45,816 nucleotides of DNA from Verrucomicrobiales bacterium (lineage in GTDB: Bacteria > Verrucomicrobiota > Verrucomicrobiia > Verrucomicrobiales > DEV007): assembly GCA_022361255.1 (NCBI GenBank), contig JAKSBG010000519.1, positions 1 through 45,816 of the forward strand, written 5' to 3'. The position numbers were made by a program, and so were the translations under genes. This document shows, one piece after another, positions 28,332 to 36,704 of the stretch (within the stretch, counting starts at the first letter, position 1; each line of letters begins with the position of its first letter). The notes beneath the pieces were generated by a model, which saw only the letters and a list, made by a program, of their open reading frames with translations, had not been told where the DNA came from and did not search any database.

Positions 28332-28798
28332 ACCCGTTCTGGACAGACATGATCGTAAAGGCAGTTCTACCGTGGGGAACAAAGTGGGCCCGCAGGCAGG
28401 AAGCCGTCATTCTCGCCGAAGGTCGCCCCCTCAGCGAATGGGAAACCATGTGGGCCACCGATGTGGGGGTCTCCAAACCGGAAGCGGTTCGTATTTTGCC
28501 CGTCCCCCGCATTCCGACACCGGGTTCGTGGTTTACGAAGCTCTTGCGAATCTTCTCCGAAGGCCCAACCGGAATGGCTGTGAACTACGGCATCTACCTC
28601 GAGGCTTCGCAGGCAACGAATCCATCGCTGCTGGTTCACGAACTCACCCACGTAGCGCAATTCGAGCGACTTGGGGGAATTGAAAACTTCCTGCGGGAAT
28701 ATCTCACCCAGTGCGTTCGCGACGGATACTGGGAAGCGGAGATGGAAATCGAAGCGAGAGAGGCTGCCGCTCCGTTTACCAGACCCCCGGGAGGGTAG
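28328..28798 (+). CDS. DUF4157-like protein with HELTH metalloprotease-type motif
   Basis: A 156-residue protein from ATG 28328, which overlaps the stop of the LMF-like gene (ATGA). Residues around 100-120 read LLVHELTHVAQFERLGG, an HExxH-type zinc motif as found in DUF4157 proteins, followed by a Glu-rich DGYWEAEMEIEAREAA that may give the third ligand. Catalysis is not shown; DUF4157 domains are often regarded as toxin-associated or inert. No signal peptide. Convergent with ispH with a 2-nt gap. Confidence 0.65.
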   Translation: MNPFWTDMIVKAVLPWGTKWARRQEAVILAEGRPLSEWETMWATDVGVSKPEAVRILPVPRIPTPGSWFTKLLRIFSEGPTGMAVNYGIYLEASQATNPSLLVHELTHVAQFERLGGIENFLREYLTQCVRDGYWEAEMEIEAREAAAPFTRPPGG

Positions 28799-28811
28799 AT
28801 TTACGCCTCCC
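28789..28811. terminator. Hairpin at convergent stop codons (DUF4157-like / ispH)
   Basis: GGGAGG (28789-28794) pairs with CCTCCC (28806-28811) around an 11-nt loop that spans both stop codons. No T run follows, so function is tentative. Confidence 0.35.
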
Positions 28812-30021
28812 TTACCTGTTCAGGCGAGACGCCGCGAAGCTCGAAGGCCTTCAGAATGGTTTCCTCGATCAAATTGCTCGGGCAGGATGCCCCTGCAGTG
28901 ATCCCAACTACGAGATCACCGTCTCCGGTAAACCCTTTGAACTCACTGTTTACTTCCGTCTTCCGGTGGAGGTCGTAGTGAACAATTTCCTCGAGCGATT
29001 TCAGGCATTTCGCGCTCCGGATAAAAAAGGTGGGCAACTCTTTCTCACCAATTTCAACAAGATGGGTTGTATTGGAACTGTTGTAGCCACCAACAACGAG
29101 GAGAACATCCATGTGATGATTCAACATCTCGAAGAGCGCATCCTGGCGTTCCTGAGTTGCGCCACAGATCGTGTCGAATACGAGAAAATTGTCGGCACTT
29201 CCGTCGCGATCTTCAATCGCAACTCTGACGCGCCGTTGAATCTCCTCCGTCTCGGACTTCAACATCGTCGTCTGATTTGCCACCCCCACCTGTTTGAGAT
29301 GTTTATCAGGATCAAACCCTTCAGAAACGGAGCCCGAAAACCGGGAGAGAAAAGCCTCGCGATCACCGCCGTTGCGGATGTAATCACAAACAACGTCGAC
29401 ATCCTCCAGCGTGAGCACGATAAGGTAACTGCCCTTGCCGTCATCACCAGCAGCACGCGAAGCCGTAGCCCGAGTCTCCTCGTGATCGGCTTTCCCGTGA
29501 ATAATCGATGTTACTCCGTCCTTTGCGAAATTCCGGACGCGGCGCCATACCTTCATGACATCGCCACAGGTGGTGTCCACAATCTGACATCCCTGCGACT
29601 CAACCTTGTCCATGAATGAAATCGGAGCACCGAAGGCAGGAACGATCACAACATCATTCTCGTCCAAATCATCATATTGCTCGTCCATTTCCCTCCAGGG
29701 AAGGGAAACAATCTTCATCTCCTCGAGCTGCCGATTCACCTCGGGATTGTGAATGATTTCTCCGATCAGAAAAATGCGGTTGTCGGGAAATACCCGGCGC
29801 GAAGCGTAGGCAAGATCAATCGCCCTCTCAACCCCGTAGCAAAAACCAAACTGCTGGGCGAGACGGACAGTCGTTTTCCCAATCGTCAGAACCCCGCCAC
29901 GAGAGCGGACTTTTTCAACAATTGAACTCTGGTAGTGATTCGCCACTTCCGCCTGGACGCGCTCCATCACTTCCGGCGTGCGGACATTCACACGCTTCTT
30001 CTTCTTGGGGACGGCTGGCAT
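28801..30021 (-). CDS. ispH: 4-hydroxy-3-methylbut-2-enyl diphosphate reductase (long form)
   Basis: Last step of the MEP pathway, giving IPP and DMAPP through a 4Fe-4S cluster. The 406-residue protein is the long type known from cyanobacteria and plastids, not the about 310-residue E. coli type. Cluster ligands are in FGFCYGVERAI (Cys61), DTTCGDVMKV and AGASCPSNLIEE; TICGATQERQ is also conserved. ispF of the pathway is at 10021-10509. ldt lies 26 nt upstream on the same strand. Confidence 0.95.
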   Translation of the reverse strand: MPAVPKKKKRVNVRTPEVMERVQAEVANHYQSSIVEKVRSRGGVLTIGKTTVRLAQQFGFCYGVERAIDLAYASRRVFPDNRIFLIGEIIHNPEVNRQLEEMKIVSLPWREMDEQYDDLDENDVVIVPAFGAPISFMDKVESQGCQIVDTTCGDVMKVWRRVRNFAKDGVTSIIHGKADHEETRATASRAAGDDGKGSYLIVLTLEDVDVVCDYIRNGGDREAFLSRFSGSVSEGFDPDKHLKQVGVANQTTMLKSETEEIQRRVRVAIEDRDGSADNFLVFDTICGATQERQDALFEMLNHHMDVLLVVGGYNSSNTTHLVEIGEKELPTFFIRSAKCLKSLEEIVHYDLHRKTEVNSEFKGFTGDGDLVVGITAGASCPSNLIEETILKAFELRGVSPEQVREA

Positions 30022-30047
30022 GAAATCAGATTCGAACTCCGTAGTAA

Positions 30048-30749
30048 CTAGAACCAGACGTTATCCATATCGGTAAAGACAGCATCCGATGCGCGCACAG
30101 AAGGTGGGGAGTCCGGATGAGCATAGTCGGTGGGACGCGGCACATTTTTACCAATCGTGGCGTCTTCTGGCAGACTGTTTTGAATGATGACCGGAGTGCC
30201 AACCTTCACCATGTGGTAGAAATCATCGGCAATTGTCTTATGAAGGCGGAGACATCCGTGAGTTCGAGGCTGAGGCCAAACTGCTCCGGCGTGGAATCCG
30301 CATCCATGAGAAAAGTAGACCCAGTAGGGAAGCGGATAACCAACGTAGCGGTATCCGGAAGGCATTTTTCGACGCTCGCCGGGAATCACTTGACCGTCTT
30401 TCACGAAAAACCCGTAACTGCTGGAACGTTTTTTGACCTCTTTGTGCTGCACCTTGAAAGTTCCTGTCGGAGTGGGATCTGAAGGAGTCCCAATAGCCAC
30501 CGCGGCAACAAAACGAGGCTCATCCCCCTCCATCACATAGACCGCGCGATTGCCCAAACTGACCTTCACCTTCACCTTGCTCATGTCCTGAATCGTTCCA
30601 TATCGAACAGCCATACTGGCCGGAACCGTTTCCTCCGGCGGCTTGGTCGCACATCCGACTACCACCATCGCAGCGACTGCGGTGGCAATTCCTGTGATGC
30701 AGGCCCGGATCGAGCCGGCCCTGGGAATGAAAGAACAAGATGGTTTCAT
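30048..30749 (-). CDS. L,D-transpeptidase (YkuD) lipoprotein
   Basis: Crosslinks peptidoglycan stem peptides or attaches proteins to them, in the periplasm. The 233-residue protein has a signal sequence with a lipobox ending VVGC (about Cys33), then a YkuD domain with YGFFVKDGQVIPGE, FHAGAVWPQP and the catalytic motif RTHGCLRLH containing the nucleophilic Cys. Upstream of ispH on the same strand. A 357-nt region without a gene lies before it. Confidence 0.9.
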   Translation of the reverse strand: MKPSCSFIPRAGSIRACITGIATAVAAMVVVGCATKPPEETVPASMAVRYGTIQDMSKVKVKVSLGNRAVYVMEGDEPRFVAAVAIGTPSDPTPTGTFKVQHKEVKKRSSSYGFFVKDGQVIPGERRKMPSGYRYVGYPLPYWVYFSHGCGFHAGAVWPQPRTHGCLRLHKTIADDFYHMVKVGTPVIIQNSLPEDATIGKNVPRPTDYAHPDSPPSVRASDAVFTDMDNVWF

Positions 30750-30844
30750 GACTCAAAAACTGGCCCGAAATCTACACCAAACCGGCTACGGAGCGAGAAA
30801 AGTTGGATAAATTGGAAAAAAATGAAGTTTTTAACGCTTTATTG

Positions 30845-30872
30845 TTGACTAAACTTAAATATTAACTATTCT
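30845..30872 (+). promoter_or_regulatory. Sigma-70-type promoter
   Basis: TTGACT (30845-30850) and TATTCT (30867-30872) with a 16-nt A/T-rich spacer, the best promoter match seen in the window. It points right, away from ldt, and toward no obvious protein gene. Confidence 0.6.
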
Positions 30873-30878
30873 ATAGTC

Positions 30879-30960
30879 GGTTACTTTCTCGGTAACTGTC
30901 TGTTTGTGTTTCGTGTTTTGGGGTCGCTTGTTCTTCGGAGTAAGCGGCCCCTTCACTTTT
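30879..30960 (+). ncRNA. Candidate small RNA ending in a terminator hairpin
   Basis: Transcription from the promoter at 30845-30872 would start near 30879. The about 80-nt product would have a 5-bp stem GTTAC/GTAAC (30880-30896) and a 10-bp stem GGGGTCGCTT/AAGCGGCCCC (30920-30951; one G-T pair), followed by TTCACTTTT. Promoter, short body and terminator-like end make a compact RNA unit. It may be a leader of unknown downstream gene instead. Confidence 0.45.
30920..30960 (+). terminator. Intrinsic terminator-like hairpin
   Basis: 10-bp stem 30920-30929/30942-30951 with a 12-nt loop, then TTCACTTTT. The stem is strong; the T tract is interrupted. Confidence 0.5.
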
Positions 30961-31106
30961 CAGGGGGCTCGGCGAGATGTGGAAACTCTTGTGGTGTGCC
31001 TTTTCTTTTTTTCCGGACTACTTCAGTTCGCCTTTTCTAACGAACCACCTCCGGCACGGACGTCCGGTTCGTTATTGCCTTTCCCGGACTTTCTCGTTTG
31101 CCGAAT

Positions 31107-31427
31107 TCAGATCGAGAACGGGATCATAAGTCCCTTTGAGAAGACATTATCTCCCATCAGGCGCACATTGACCTTTCCGACATCCCAATCTTGAGCGCGC
31201 AGGTAACCCGGATCATCCGGAAAGCCGAAAGCGATATTTTCATACAGCCGGGCCTTGAGACATTCGGTTATCGCGTTCTTCGGAACAATTTCGGAATCAG
31301 TCAGCCGGATACGTAACATCTTGCACTCCTCCAGCTTGGCTTGAAAACGCCCTTCCTGTAATCCAGTTGAGTAACCGACAACAGCACCAACAATGATCGA
31401 CAGGATTATGACGGCGACGAATTTCAT
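31107..31427 (-). CDS. Hypothetical small membrane-anchored protein
   Basis: From ATG 31427, 106 residues: a signal anchor at the start (MKFVAVIILSIIVGAVVGYS), then a charged soluble part with two Cys (LEECKMLRIR, AITECLKARL). Not recognised. Upstream ATG at 31454 would add 9 polar residues before the anchor and is less likely. It stands alone between the candidate small RNA and the tandem repeat. Confidence 0.55.
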   Translation of the reverse strand: MKFVAVIILSIIVGAVVGYSTGLQEGRFQAKLEECKMLRIRLTDSEIVPKNAITECLKARLYENIAFGFPDDPGYLRAQDWDVGKVNVRLMGDNVFSKGLMIPFSI

Positions 31428-31802
31428 TCGCCCATTCTGCCATTCGGAATGCATCCCGGGAAGCCGGAATCATTTGAACCTGTGCAATGTATCACAAAGC
31501 ACATGCAAATAACGGTCATTGCTGTCGGTAGGCTACACGGCATTGAACTTCGGAGGGTCACGGTCCTCCGTGACTGCAAACCGAAGTCACATTCAACCCA
31601 GCAGTCGACGGGACGTCGCCCCTCCGGAAACGAGGTATCGACAGCTTTTCGCAGATCAAGGCAAACCCCACGGAGGGTCACGGTCCCCCGTGACTACAAA
31701 CCGAAGTCACATTCAACCCAGCAGTCGACGAGACGTCGACCATCCGGCAGCGAGGTATCGACAGCGCTCCGGAATCAGTCGCGTTTTCGAAATTCGCCCG
31801 CT
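31428..31802. other. Intergenic region between hypothetical gene and recA end, mostly tandem repeat
   Basis: 375 nt without a supported gene, dominated by two 120-bp repeat units (31551-31765 in all). Nothing distinct in 31428-31550. Confidence 0.6.
31551..31765. repeat. Two tandem 120-bp repeat units with internal palindromes
   Basis: Unit 1 starts at 31551 and unit 2 at 31671 (exact 120-nt period); the first 95 nt of each are about 90 percent identical. Each unit has GTCACGG-N4-CCGTGAC (7-bp stem) and CGACG-N3-CGTCG (5-bp stem). The few differences lie mainly in the loops and flanks, not in the stems, which suggests the folded form is selected. It follows the 3' end of recA on the minus strand. 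Confidence 0.8.
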
Positions 31803-33032
31803 CTATTCCTCGTCTCCGCCGTCCATGGCAGCCTTCACTTCTGCTTCGACTTCGGCGTAGAGGGCTTCATCCGCTTTCAGGGCCTCCTTGGCAGCGTCAC
31901 GCCCCTGCGCGAGCTGGGAACCCTTGTAACTGATCCAGGAACCGCGCTTCTGAAGAATATCGTGCTCAATCGCGAGATCGAGCAGCGAACCGACTGCAGA
32001 AATCCCTTCATTGAACATGATATCGAATTCAGCTTCCCCGTAGGGAGGAGCCACTTTGTTTTTCACCACTTTGAGACGAGTGCGGTTTCCAGCGACATTG
32101 CCATCGGATCCCTTGATGCTACCGGTCCGGCGAATGTCGCACCGAACGGAACTGTAGAACTTGAGCGCACGACCGCCGGGCTGGGTCTCGGGGTTTCCGA
32201 ACATCACACCGACCTTTTCCCGAATCTGGTTGGTGAAAATCACCACAGTGCGGGCCTTTGAAATGATAGAAGTAAGTTTCCTCAGCGCAGCACTCATAAG
32301 ACGGGCCTGCGCCCCAACGGTGGCATCGCCAATTTCCCCGTCCAATTCCTGCTTGGTCACAAGTGCTGCGACGGAGTCGAGAATGATGACATCGAGTGCG
32401 TTGGAACGAACCAGTGTTTCGACGATACGAAGCGCTTCCTCACCGGAGCTCGGCTGCGAAAGCAGCAAGTTGTCCAGGTCCACCCCGAGACGGCGTGCAT
32501 ACTGCGGGTCCAGCGCATGCTCGACGTCAACAAATGCAGCGAGCCCACCCATTTTTTGCGCCTGCGCAACCGCTGTCAAAGTCAGGGTCGTTTTACCGGA
32601 AGACTCAGGCCCATAAACTTCGACAATTCTTCCGCGTGGGAAACCGCCTGCTCCGAGAGCGCGATCAATGATGAGGTTCCCGGTGGGAATGACCTCCACG
32701 TCCATGTGGTTGTCGGTGCCGAGGCGCATGATCGCCGCCTCGCCAAAATCTTTTTGAATCTGGGAAATCGCGAGGTCGAGATTCTTTGCTCTCGCTTCTG
32801 CAATTCGATTGGTTTCCTTGTCTGCGCTTTTCGAGGCCATTGTTTCTTGGGGTGCGGATTTCGATTTGGTTGGCGATTTCGTGGCGCGCTTTCCGGATGC
32901 CGATTTTGCAGATTTCTTCCCGGTGGCGCTCTTCGCCTCTTTGATGTCTGTAGCAGGAGAAGTCGCTTCCGACGTATCGGGCGCACTGGTAGCGGCGGCT
33001 TCGTTTTCGTTAGGAGATAGCAGTTCAACCAT
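31803..33032 (-). CDS. recA: Recombinase RecA with Lys/Ala/Ser-rich N-terminal extension
   Basis: Forms filaments on single-stranded DNA, catalyses strand exchange and triggers LexA cleavage. The core is canonical: [13 protein letters not shown]-loop GPESSGKTT at 141-149, DNA-binding L1/L2 with [20 protein letters not shown]. The reading frame adds about 75 residues before the usual start, rich in Lys, Ala and Ser with repeats like [14 protein letters not shown]. An internal ATG (Met65, 32840) would give 345 residues, close to the usual length; no good ribosome site precedes either start. Promoter-side GTTC/GAAC sites are at 33069-33133. Confidence 0.95.
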   Translation of the reverse strand: MVELLSPNENEAAATSAPDTSEATSPATDIKEAKSATGKKSAKSASGKRATKSPTKSKSAPQETMASKSADKETNRIAEARAKNLDLAISQIQKDFGEAAIMRLGTDNHMDVEVIPTGNLIIDRALGAGGFPRGRIVEVYGPESSGKTTLTLTAVAQAQKMGGLAAFVDVEHALDPQYARRLGVDLDNLLLSQPSSGEEALRIVETLVRSNALDVIILDSVAALVTKQELDGEIGDATVGAQARLMSAALRKLTSIISKARTVVIFTNQIREKVGVMFGNPETQPGGRALKFYSSVRCDIRRTGSIKGSDGNVAGNRTRLKVVKNKVAPPYGEAEFDIMFNEGISAVGSLLDLAIEHDILQKRGSWISYKGSQLAQGRDAAKEALKADEALYAEVEAEVKAAMDGGDEE

Positions 33033-33068
33033 AATATGCCAAAGGATTTCGAGAAGAATACCATTAAG

Positions 33069-33133
33069 TGTTCACCCGTCCAGTAAAAAAGTGAACAAAG
33101 TTCAATTATGCAGCAATGTTCCCTTTGCTGAAC
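33069..33133. promoter_or_regulatory. Cluster of GTTC/GAAC half-sites upstream of recA (possible SOS operator)
   Basis: TGTTCAC (33069-33075) and GTGAACA (33091-33097) are an inverted repeat with a 15-nt spacer; TGAAC-AAA-GTTCA (33092-33104) is a tight palindrome; further GTTC (33118-33121) and GAAC (33130-33133) follow. LexA boxes in several phyla are built of GAAC/GTTC halves. Located 37-101 nt before the recA ATG in the gap to trpS. Spacing does not match one known LexA box exactly. Confidence 0.45.
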
Positions 33134-33235
33134 TGGAGATCTGCTGGTGGCTGGATGAGCACGGGCTTTCCGGGAATTGTTTTTCACCGCTGATTTGATT
33201 TCGTCGCGGTCCTGTAGAAAGGTCTGCCAATTACC

Positions 33236-34201
33236 ATGCGCATTTTATCAGGGATCCAACCGAGCGGTCGCCCGCACATCGGAAACTACCTCGGAATGAT
33301 GGAGCCTTCGATCCGACTTCAGGACGAGGGCGATGCATTTTATTTCATGGCGGACTATCATTCGCTGACATCGACGCACGACCCGGATACCCTCCGGAGC
33401 AACGTTCGCAATCTCGCAATCGACTTTCTCGCCTGTGGGCTGGATCCCGAAAAGGCGACTTTCTGGCGTCAATCCGATGTTCCCGAAGTGACGGAACTGG
33501 CCTGGATTCTCAGTTGCGTAACACCTATGGGATTGTTGGAGCGCTGCGTTTCCTACAAAGACAAGATCGCCCAGGGGATCTCCGCTTCTCACGGCCTTTT
33601 CGCTTATCCGGTTTTGCAGGCGGCGGACATCTTGATCTTCGATTCCAACATCGTCCCGATCGGTAAAGACCAGAAGCAGCACATCGAGGTGACTCGCGAC
33701 ATCGCCGGAAAATTCAACGACCGCTACGGCGAAGATCTTCTCGTTGTGCCCGAACCCCGGATTCGTGAGGACACCGCGACGGTTCCGGGACTCGACGGCC
33801 GAAAGATGAGCAAGAGCTACGACAACACGATTGAACTCTTTGAGGAGACCGAGAAAAAGCTCCGCAAGAAAATCATGAGGATCGTGACGGATTCCACTGC
33901 GGTCGAAGATCCGAAGAATCCCGATGAAAGCTACATCGTTGAGCTGTATCAGCTTTTCGCTTCACCCGGTGAGGTGGAGGAAATGAAAGATTCATTTCGC
34001 GCCGGCGGTCAGGGATACGGCCATTACAAACAGCAACTCTTTGAATCGATCCGTGACCACTTCGCACCGATGCGCGAGCGTCGCGAGGAACTGGTGCAAG
34101 ACGCCGCCTACGTCGACGGAGTTCTGGAATCCGGGGCAAAACGCGCCCGGGAAAAAGCACGGGAAGTGATCGACCGCGTTCGGAGTGCTGTGGGGATGTG
34201 A
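33236..34201 (+). CDS. trpS: Tryptophanyl-tRNA synthetase
   Basis: Charges tRNA(Trp). The 321-residue class I protein begins MRILSGIQPSGRPHIGNYLG, with PHIGN as the HIGH-equivalent, and has the KMSKS loop in LDGRKMSKSYDNTIEL. LLERCVSYKDK, FAYPVLQAADIL and VPIGKDQKQHIE are family-typical. Divergent from recA across 203 nt; its stop is part of a palindrome shared with the next gene's stop. Confidence 0.97.
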   Translation: MRILSGIQPSGRPHIGNYLGMMEPSIRLQDEGDAFYFMADYHSLTSTHDPDTLRSNVRNLAIDFLACGLDPEKATFWRQSDVPEVTELAWILSCVTPMGLLERCVSYKDKIAQGISASHGLFAYPVLQAADILIFDSNIVPIGKDQKQHIEVTRDIAGKFNDRYGEDLLVVPEPRIREDTATVPGLDGRKMSKSYDNTIELFEETEKKLRKKIMRIVTDSTAVEDPKNPDESYIVELYQLFASPGEVEEMKDSFRAGGQGYGHYKQQLFESIRDHFAPMRERREELVQDAAYVDGVLESGAKRAREKAREVIDRVRSAVGM

Positions 34202-34212
34202 GCCCCGCTCAC
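34198..34212. terminator. Palindrome spanning both convergent stop codons (trpS / OB-fold gene)
   Basis: GTGAGC-CCC-GCTCAC, a perfect 6-bp stem that contains the TGA of trpS (34199-34201) and of the minus-strand gene (34209-34211), followed by TTAAAAT. A likely weak bidirectional terminator. Confidence 0.4.
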
Positions 34213-34736
34213 TTAAAATACTTCTTCGGATCGACCGGTGGCTTCTTCTTCGCTTCCTCCTTTTTGTCGTCCGACTCTTTCTCCTCTTCCTTCTTCGGCA
34301 TTGCTTTTTCCCCGGCTTTCTCCTCTTCCGCTTTCGCGGCTCCCGGCGGAGGAAATTCTTCGCCCTCTTCGAGGATCCGGACCTGGTCCGGCGAGGTCAG
34401 CTTGATCTGTGGCTTTTCTTTGTAAATGGAAACCACCCCGGTGACGGCAATGCGTTTATCATCGTAGACATCGGCAGGTTCTCCGTCTTCGAATTCATCG
34501 ACGTCGCTTTTAAAGGTGACAAGGTAAAACTCAGCGCCCTTGAAATTCACAAAGTTCATCCCGGACGATGACTTTCCGCTCCCGTGCGTTTCTCCGTAGA
34601 CGACCACCTTCTGCCCGTCCTTCGCCATGAGTTCTTCTGTCTGATCGGCGGAGACGTAGATGGGGGTCTCATCAGCTGTGGTGAAAAAAGGAACGGTGAT
34701 CACCGCGGAGAGGATGAGGTGTCGAAAGGCATTCAT
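34209..34736 (-). CDS. Secreted OB-fold protein with charged C-terminal tail
   Basis: A 175-residue protein with a signal peptide (LILSAVITVPFFTTA). The middle reads YVSADQTEELMAKDGQKVVVYGETHGSG, FVNFKGAEFYLVTF and RIAVTGVVSIYKEKPQIKL, the pattern of a small OB-fold (tRNA_anti-like) domain found in exported proteins. From about residue 125 the tail is almost all Glu, Lys, Ala and Pro, ending VDPKKYFK. Function unknown. It lies 2 nt after the next upstream gene, so both are probably co-transcribed. Confidence 0.7.
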   Translation of the reverse strand: MNAFRHLILSAVITVPFFTTADETPIYVSADQTEELMAKDGQKVVVYGETHGSGKSSSGMNFVNFKGAEFYLVTFKSDVDEFEDGEPADVYDDKRIAVTGVVSIYKEKPQIKLTSPDQVRILEEGEEFPPPGAAKAEEEKAGEKAMPKKEEEKESDDKKEEAKKKPPVDPKKYFK

Positions 34737-34737
34737 G

Positions 34738-35373
34738 TCAGGAGTCAGGGTTGTAGATTGATTTCACATTTCCGTCCGCATAGACGACCGCGATTTGCTT
34801 TTCCGTCGCCGGTGCGATTTCCTGTATCACGATTACAGAATCAGCGATGGCGTCAAGCACCGGCCGGTCATGAGGCACAATCTCAAATGCCACCGGACGA
34901 CCACCCGGATATGGGCTTCGCAGCAACTCATTCAATTCCGCCGTCGCGACGAAGGCTCCCGACAGCTGTTTCCACTCCGACGGGTAACGATCTGAATTGG
35001 CGCGGGCGTATGCCTCACACGCAACAAAAAGGCGCGATGCCTTGATCTGGGATTCTTTTCGGAGCCCCTCGGCCTGCCCGGTTTTCAACATGTTCACCGC
35101 CGGAAAAGAAATCCCGACCACGAGCATAAGCACAGGGAAAGACAACATTGAAAAGTAGCCCAGCCCCGTTCCAACCGTCGCAAGCCCGCGTCCACGAAGT
35201 CCTTCCACCTTTGTCCAGTAACGCGCCGCGTGCCCGACCACCGTTCCGGCAGCGCAGAGAAAAAGCCCGATCACCATCCAGAGCGTGGCGAATCCCATCA
35301 GAGAAAGGACGAAGCTCGCGATTGCGCTCCTCGACCAATGTTCAGCATCGGCACCGTGGGAAGAATGAGTCAT
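34738..35373 (-). CDS. DUF4190-type membrane protein
   Basis: A 211-residue protein with two hydrophobic segments in the first half (ASFVLSLMGFATLWMVIGLFLCAAGTVVGHAAR and GLGYFSMLSFPVLMLVVGISFPAV), the GxGLAxxGxxLG-like pattern between them being DUF4190-typical. The C-terminal half resembles the exported part of pilin-like secreted proteins (ASRLFVACEAYARANSDRYPSEW ... VVYADGNVKSI). Role unknown. Upstream of the OB-fold gene with 1 nt between. Confidence 0.65.
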   Translation of the reverse strand: MTHSSHGADAEHWSRSAIASFVLSLMGFATLWMVIGLFLCAAGTVVGHAARYWTKVEGLRGRGLATVGTGLGYFSMLSFPVLMLVVGISFPAVNMLKTGQAEGLRKESQIKASRLFVACEAYARANSDRYPSEWKQLSGAFVATAELNELLRSPYPGGRPVAFEIVPHDRPVLDAIADSVIVIQEIAPATEKQIAVVYADGNVKSIYNPDS

Positions 35374-35395
35374 TGATGAATGGAGAAAACCTCTA

Positions 35396-36613
35396 TCATG
35401 AAGCGTCCTCCGGGGAAACCACTAACTCATCCTGCTCCTCTGCAGGAGGAATCCTGCGAAACAAAAACGTAATAATCAGAAATGCCACTGTCGCGAGGCA
35501 GGCTCCGTGAATCAGTCCTCCGTCGAGGCCGAATTCCGAAACCACGATACCTGCCGTGACGCCGCCGAGCACCCGGGCAACGCCACCAATCGCCATCGTA
35601 AAGACACCCTGAATGGAATTGCGAAACTCATCCGTGGCGAGACGGTTCAGAAACATCACCGGCCCCACAAACAGAGCCAGCACCTCCAGTCCGTGACAGA
35701 TCTGCACCACCACCGCGACCCAGGCATAAGGGAAAAAAGCGAGCAGGAACATTCGCGCGACCATGCAGAAAAACCCGAGCACAAGAATCCCCTTCAGCTG
35801 AATTTTGCGCTGCAGCCACGGCATAAGGATCGTGAAGCCGACCTCCAGCACCACGCCGATATTGATGATCAGCCCGATGTAGCGCTTCGGGATGCCCACC
35901 TCTTCATCGAGAAAATTCCCGATAAACGCGTAGTAGGTCGTCGCCGCCATAAAACCGAAAAACAGGCCAATCGACAGCCAACGGGCCTTCGGAGAAAAAA
36001 TCGCCCCGAGCGCGACGCGTGTCGGAAGCTTTTTCCCTGACACAACAGGACGCTCCACGACCGGAAGCGTCCGTGCATTCGCCAGACTGAGCAGGCAGAA
36101 AACCACCGCACAGGGTAGAATCGAGGCAGCATTCGCTCCCTGCGAAAGCGGATAAAACAATATCAGGCTCGGCAGAATAAAACCCACCGTTCCCCAAACC
36201 CGGATCTGCGGATACTCGACCGCAGGCTCACCCCGCTTTCTCATCGATTCGGCAATCGAGAAAAAGTAACCGTCCTGCAGCGGAATCATCGCCACAAAGG
36301 AAAGCCCGTGGAAAATGAACAACGCGAGCGTAATCGCTATGTGGTTCGAGAAATACATCAGCGAGAGCACAACCGAGCTGCAGGTGTAGGCAATCGCGAG
36401 AATCTTCCGGGCGTCGACATTCCGGTCTGCAAGGAGTGTAATCAGAGCCGGCGAACAGAGCATTGGAATATTCATCAGCGACATTGCGAGGCCGATCTGA
36501 AGAAAATCAAATCCCCCCTGTTCCCTCAGAAAAACCGTCATCAGAGGCATCACGCTCCCGATCACGGCATAACTGAGAAAAAACTGACGGCGCAAAGCGT
36601 TCACGGGGGACAT
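35396..36613 (-). CDS. MFS transporter
   Basis: A 405-residue protein with about twelve hydrophobic segments. The N-terminal half has SYAVIGSVMPLMTVFLREQGG and LITLLADRNVDARK, resembling the D-x-x-x-R/K loop of the major facilitator superfamily; the middle loop is short. It looks most like the MFS_1-like (LacY/nucleoside symporter) group. The substrate cannot be inferred. Divergent from the SNF2 gene across 126 nt. Confidence 0.85.
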   Translation of the reverse strand: MSPVNALRRQFFLSYAVIGSVMPLMTVFLREQGGFDFLQIGLAMSLMNIPMLCSPALITLLADRNVDARKILAIAYTCSSVVLSLMYFSNHIAITLALFIFHGLSFVAMIPLQDGYFFSIAESMRKRGEPAVEYPQIRVWGTVGFILPSLILFYPLSQGANAASILPCAVVFCLLSLANARTLPVVERPVVSGKKLPTRVALGAIFSPKARWLSIGLFFGFMAATTYYAFIGNFLDEEVGIPKRYIGLIINIGVVLEVGFTILMPWLQRKIQLKGILVLGFFCMVARMFLLAFFPYAWVAVVVQICHGLEVLALFVGPVMFLNRLATDEFRNSIQGVFTMAIGGVARVLGGVTAGIVVSEFGLDGGLIHGACLATVAFLIITFLFRRIPPAEEQDELVVSPEDAS

Positions 36614-36671
36614 TCACGCAAAGGCCGGCCACCGCAACGGCTTTGCAGAGGGCAAAAGCAATTTTCGAAGA

Positions 36672-36704
36672 CAACCCTGTATAGTGAGGGAGGGAACAGG
36701 GTTG
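36672..36704. promoter_or_regulatory. Inverted repeat in the MFS / SNF2 divergent promoter region
   Basis: CAACCCTGT (36672-36680) and ACAGGGTTG (36696-36704) are perfect inverted repeats with a 15-nt spacer, a size suited to a regulator dimer. It lies between the divergent starts and close to a TATAGT box (36681-36685 region). No regulator gene is adjacent. Confidence 0.4.

Larger units (their letters stand above)
30750..31106. other. Intergenic region holding a candidate small RNA
   Basis: 357 nt without a convincing protein gene. The first part is A/T-rich with a good promoter (30845-30872), followed by two hairpins (30880-30896 and 30920-30951) and a T-rich stretch. The remaining part (30961-31106) shows nothing clear. 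A frame of 96 codons at 30904-31194 was rejected because it covers the terminator hairpin. Confidence 0.6.

Noticed and set aside
30904-31194. 96-codon plus-strand frame MCFVFWGRLFF
   Set aside because: Covers the terminator-like hairpin and runs into the 3' end of the hypothetical gene on the other strand; composition looks like non-coding G/T-rich DNA.
31449-32261. 270-codon plus-strand frame across the tandem repeat into recA
   Set aside because: Opposes recA for half its length and reads straight through the 120-bp repeat; 120 is a multiple of 3, which explains why the frame stays open.
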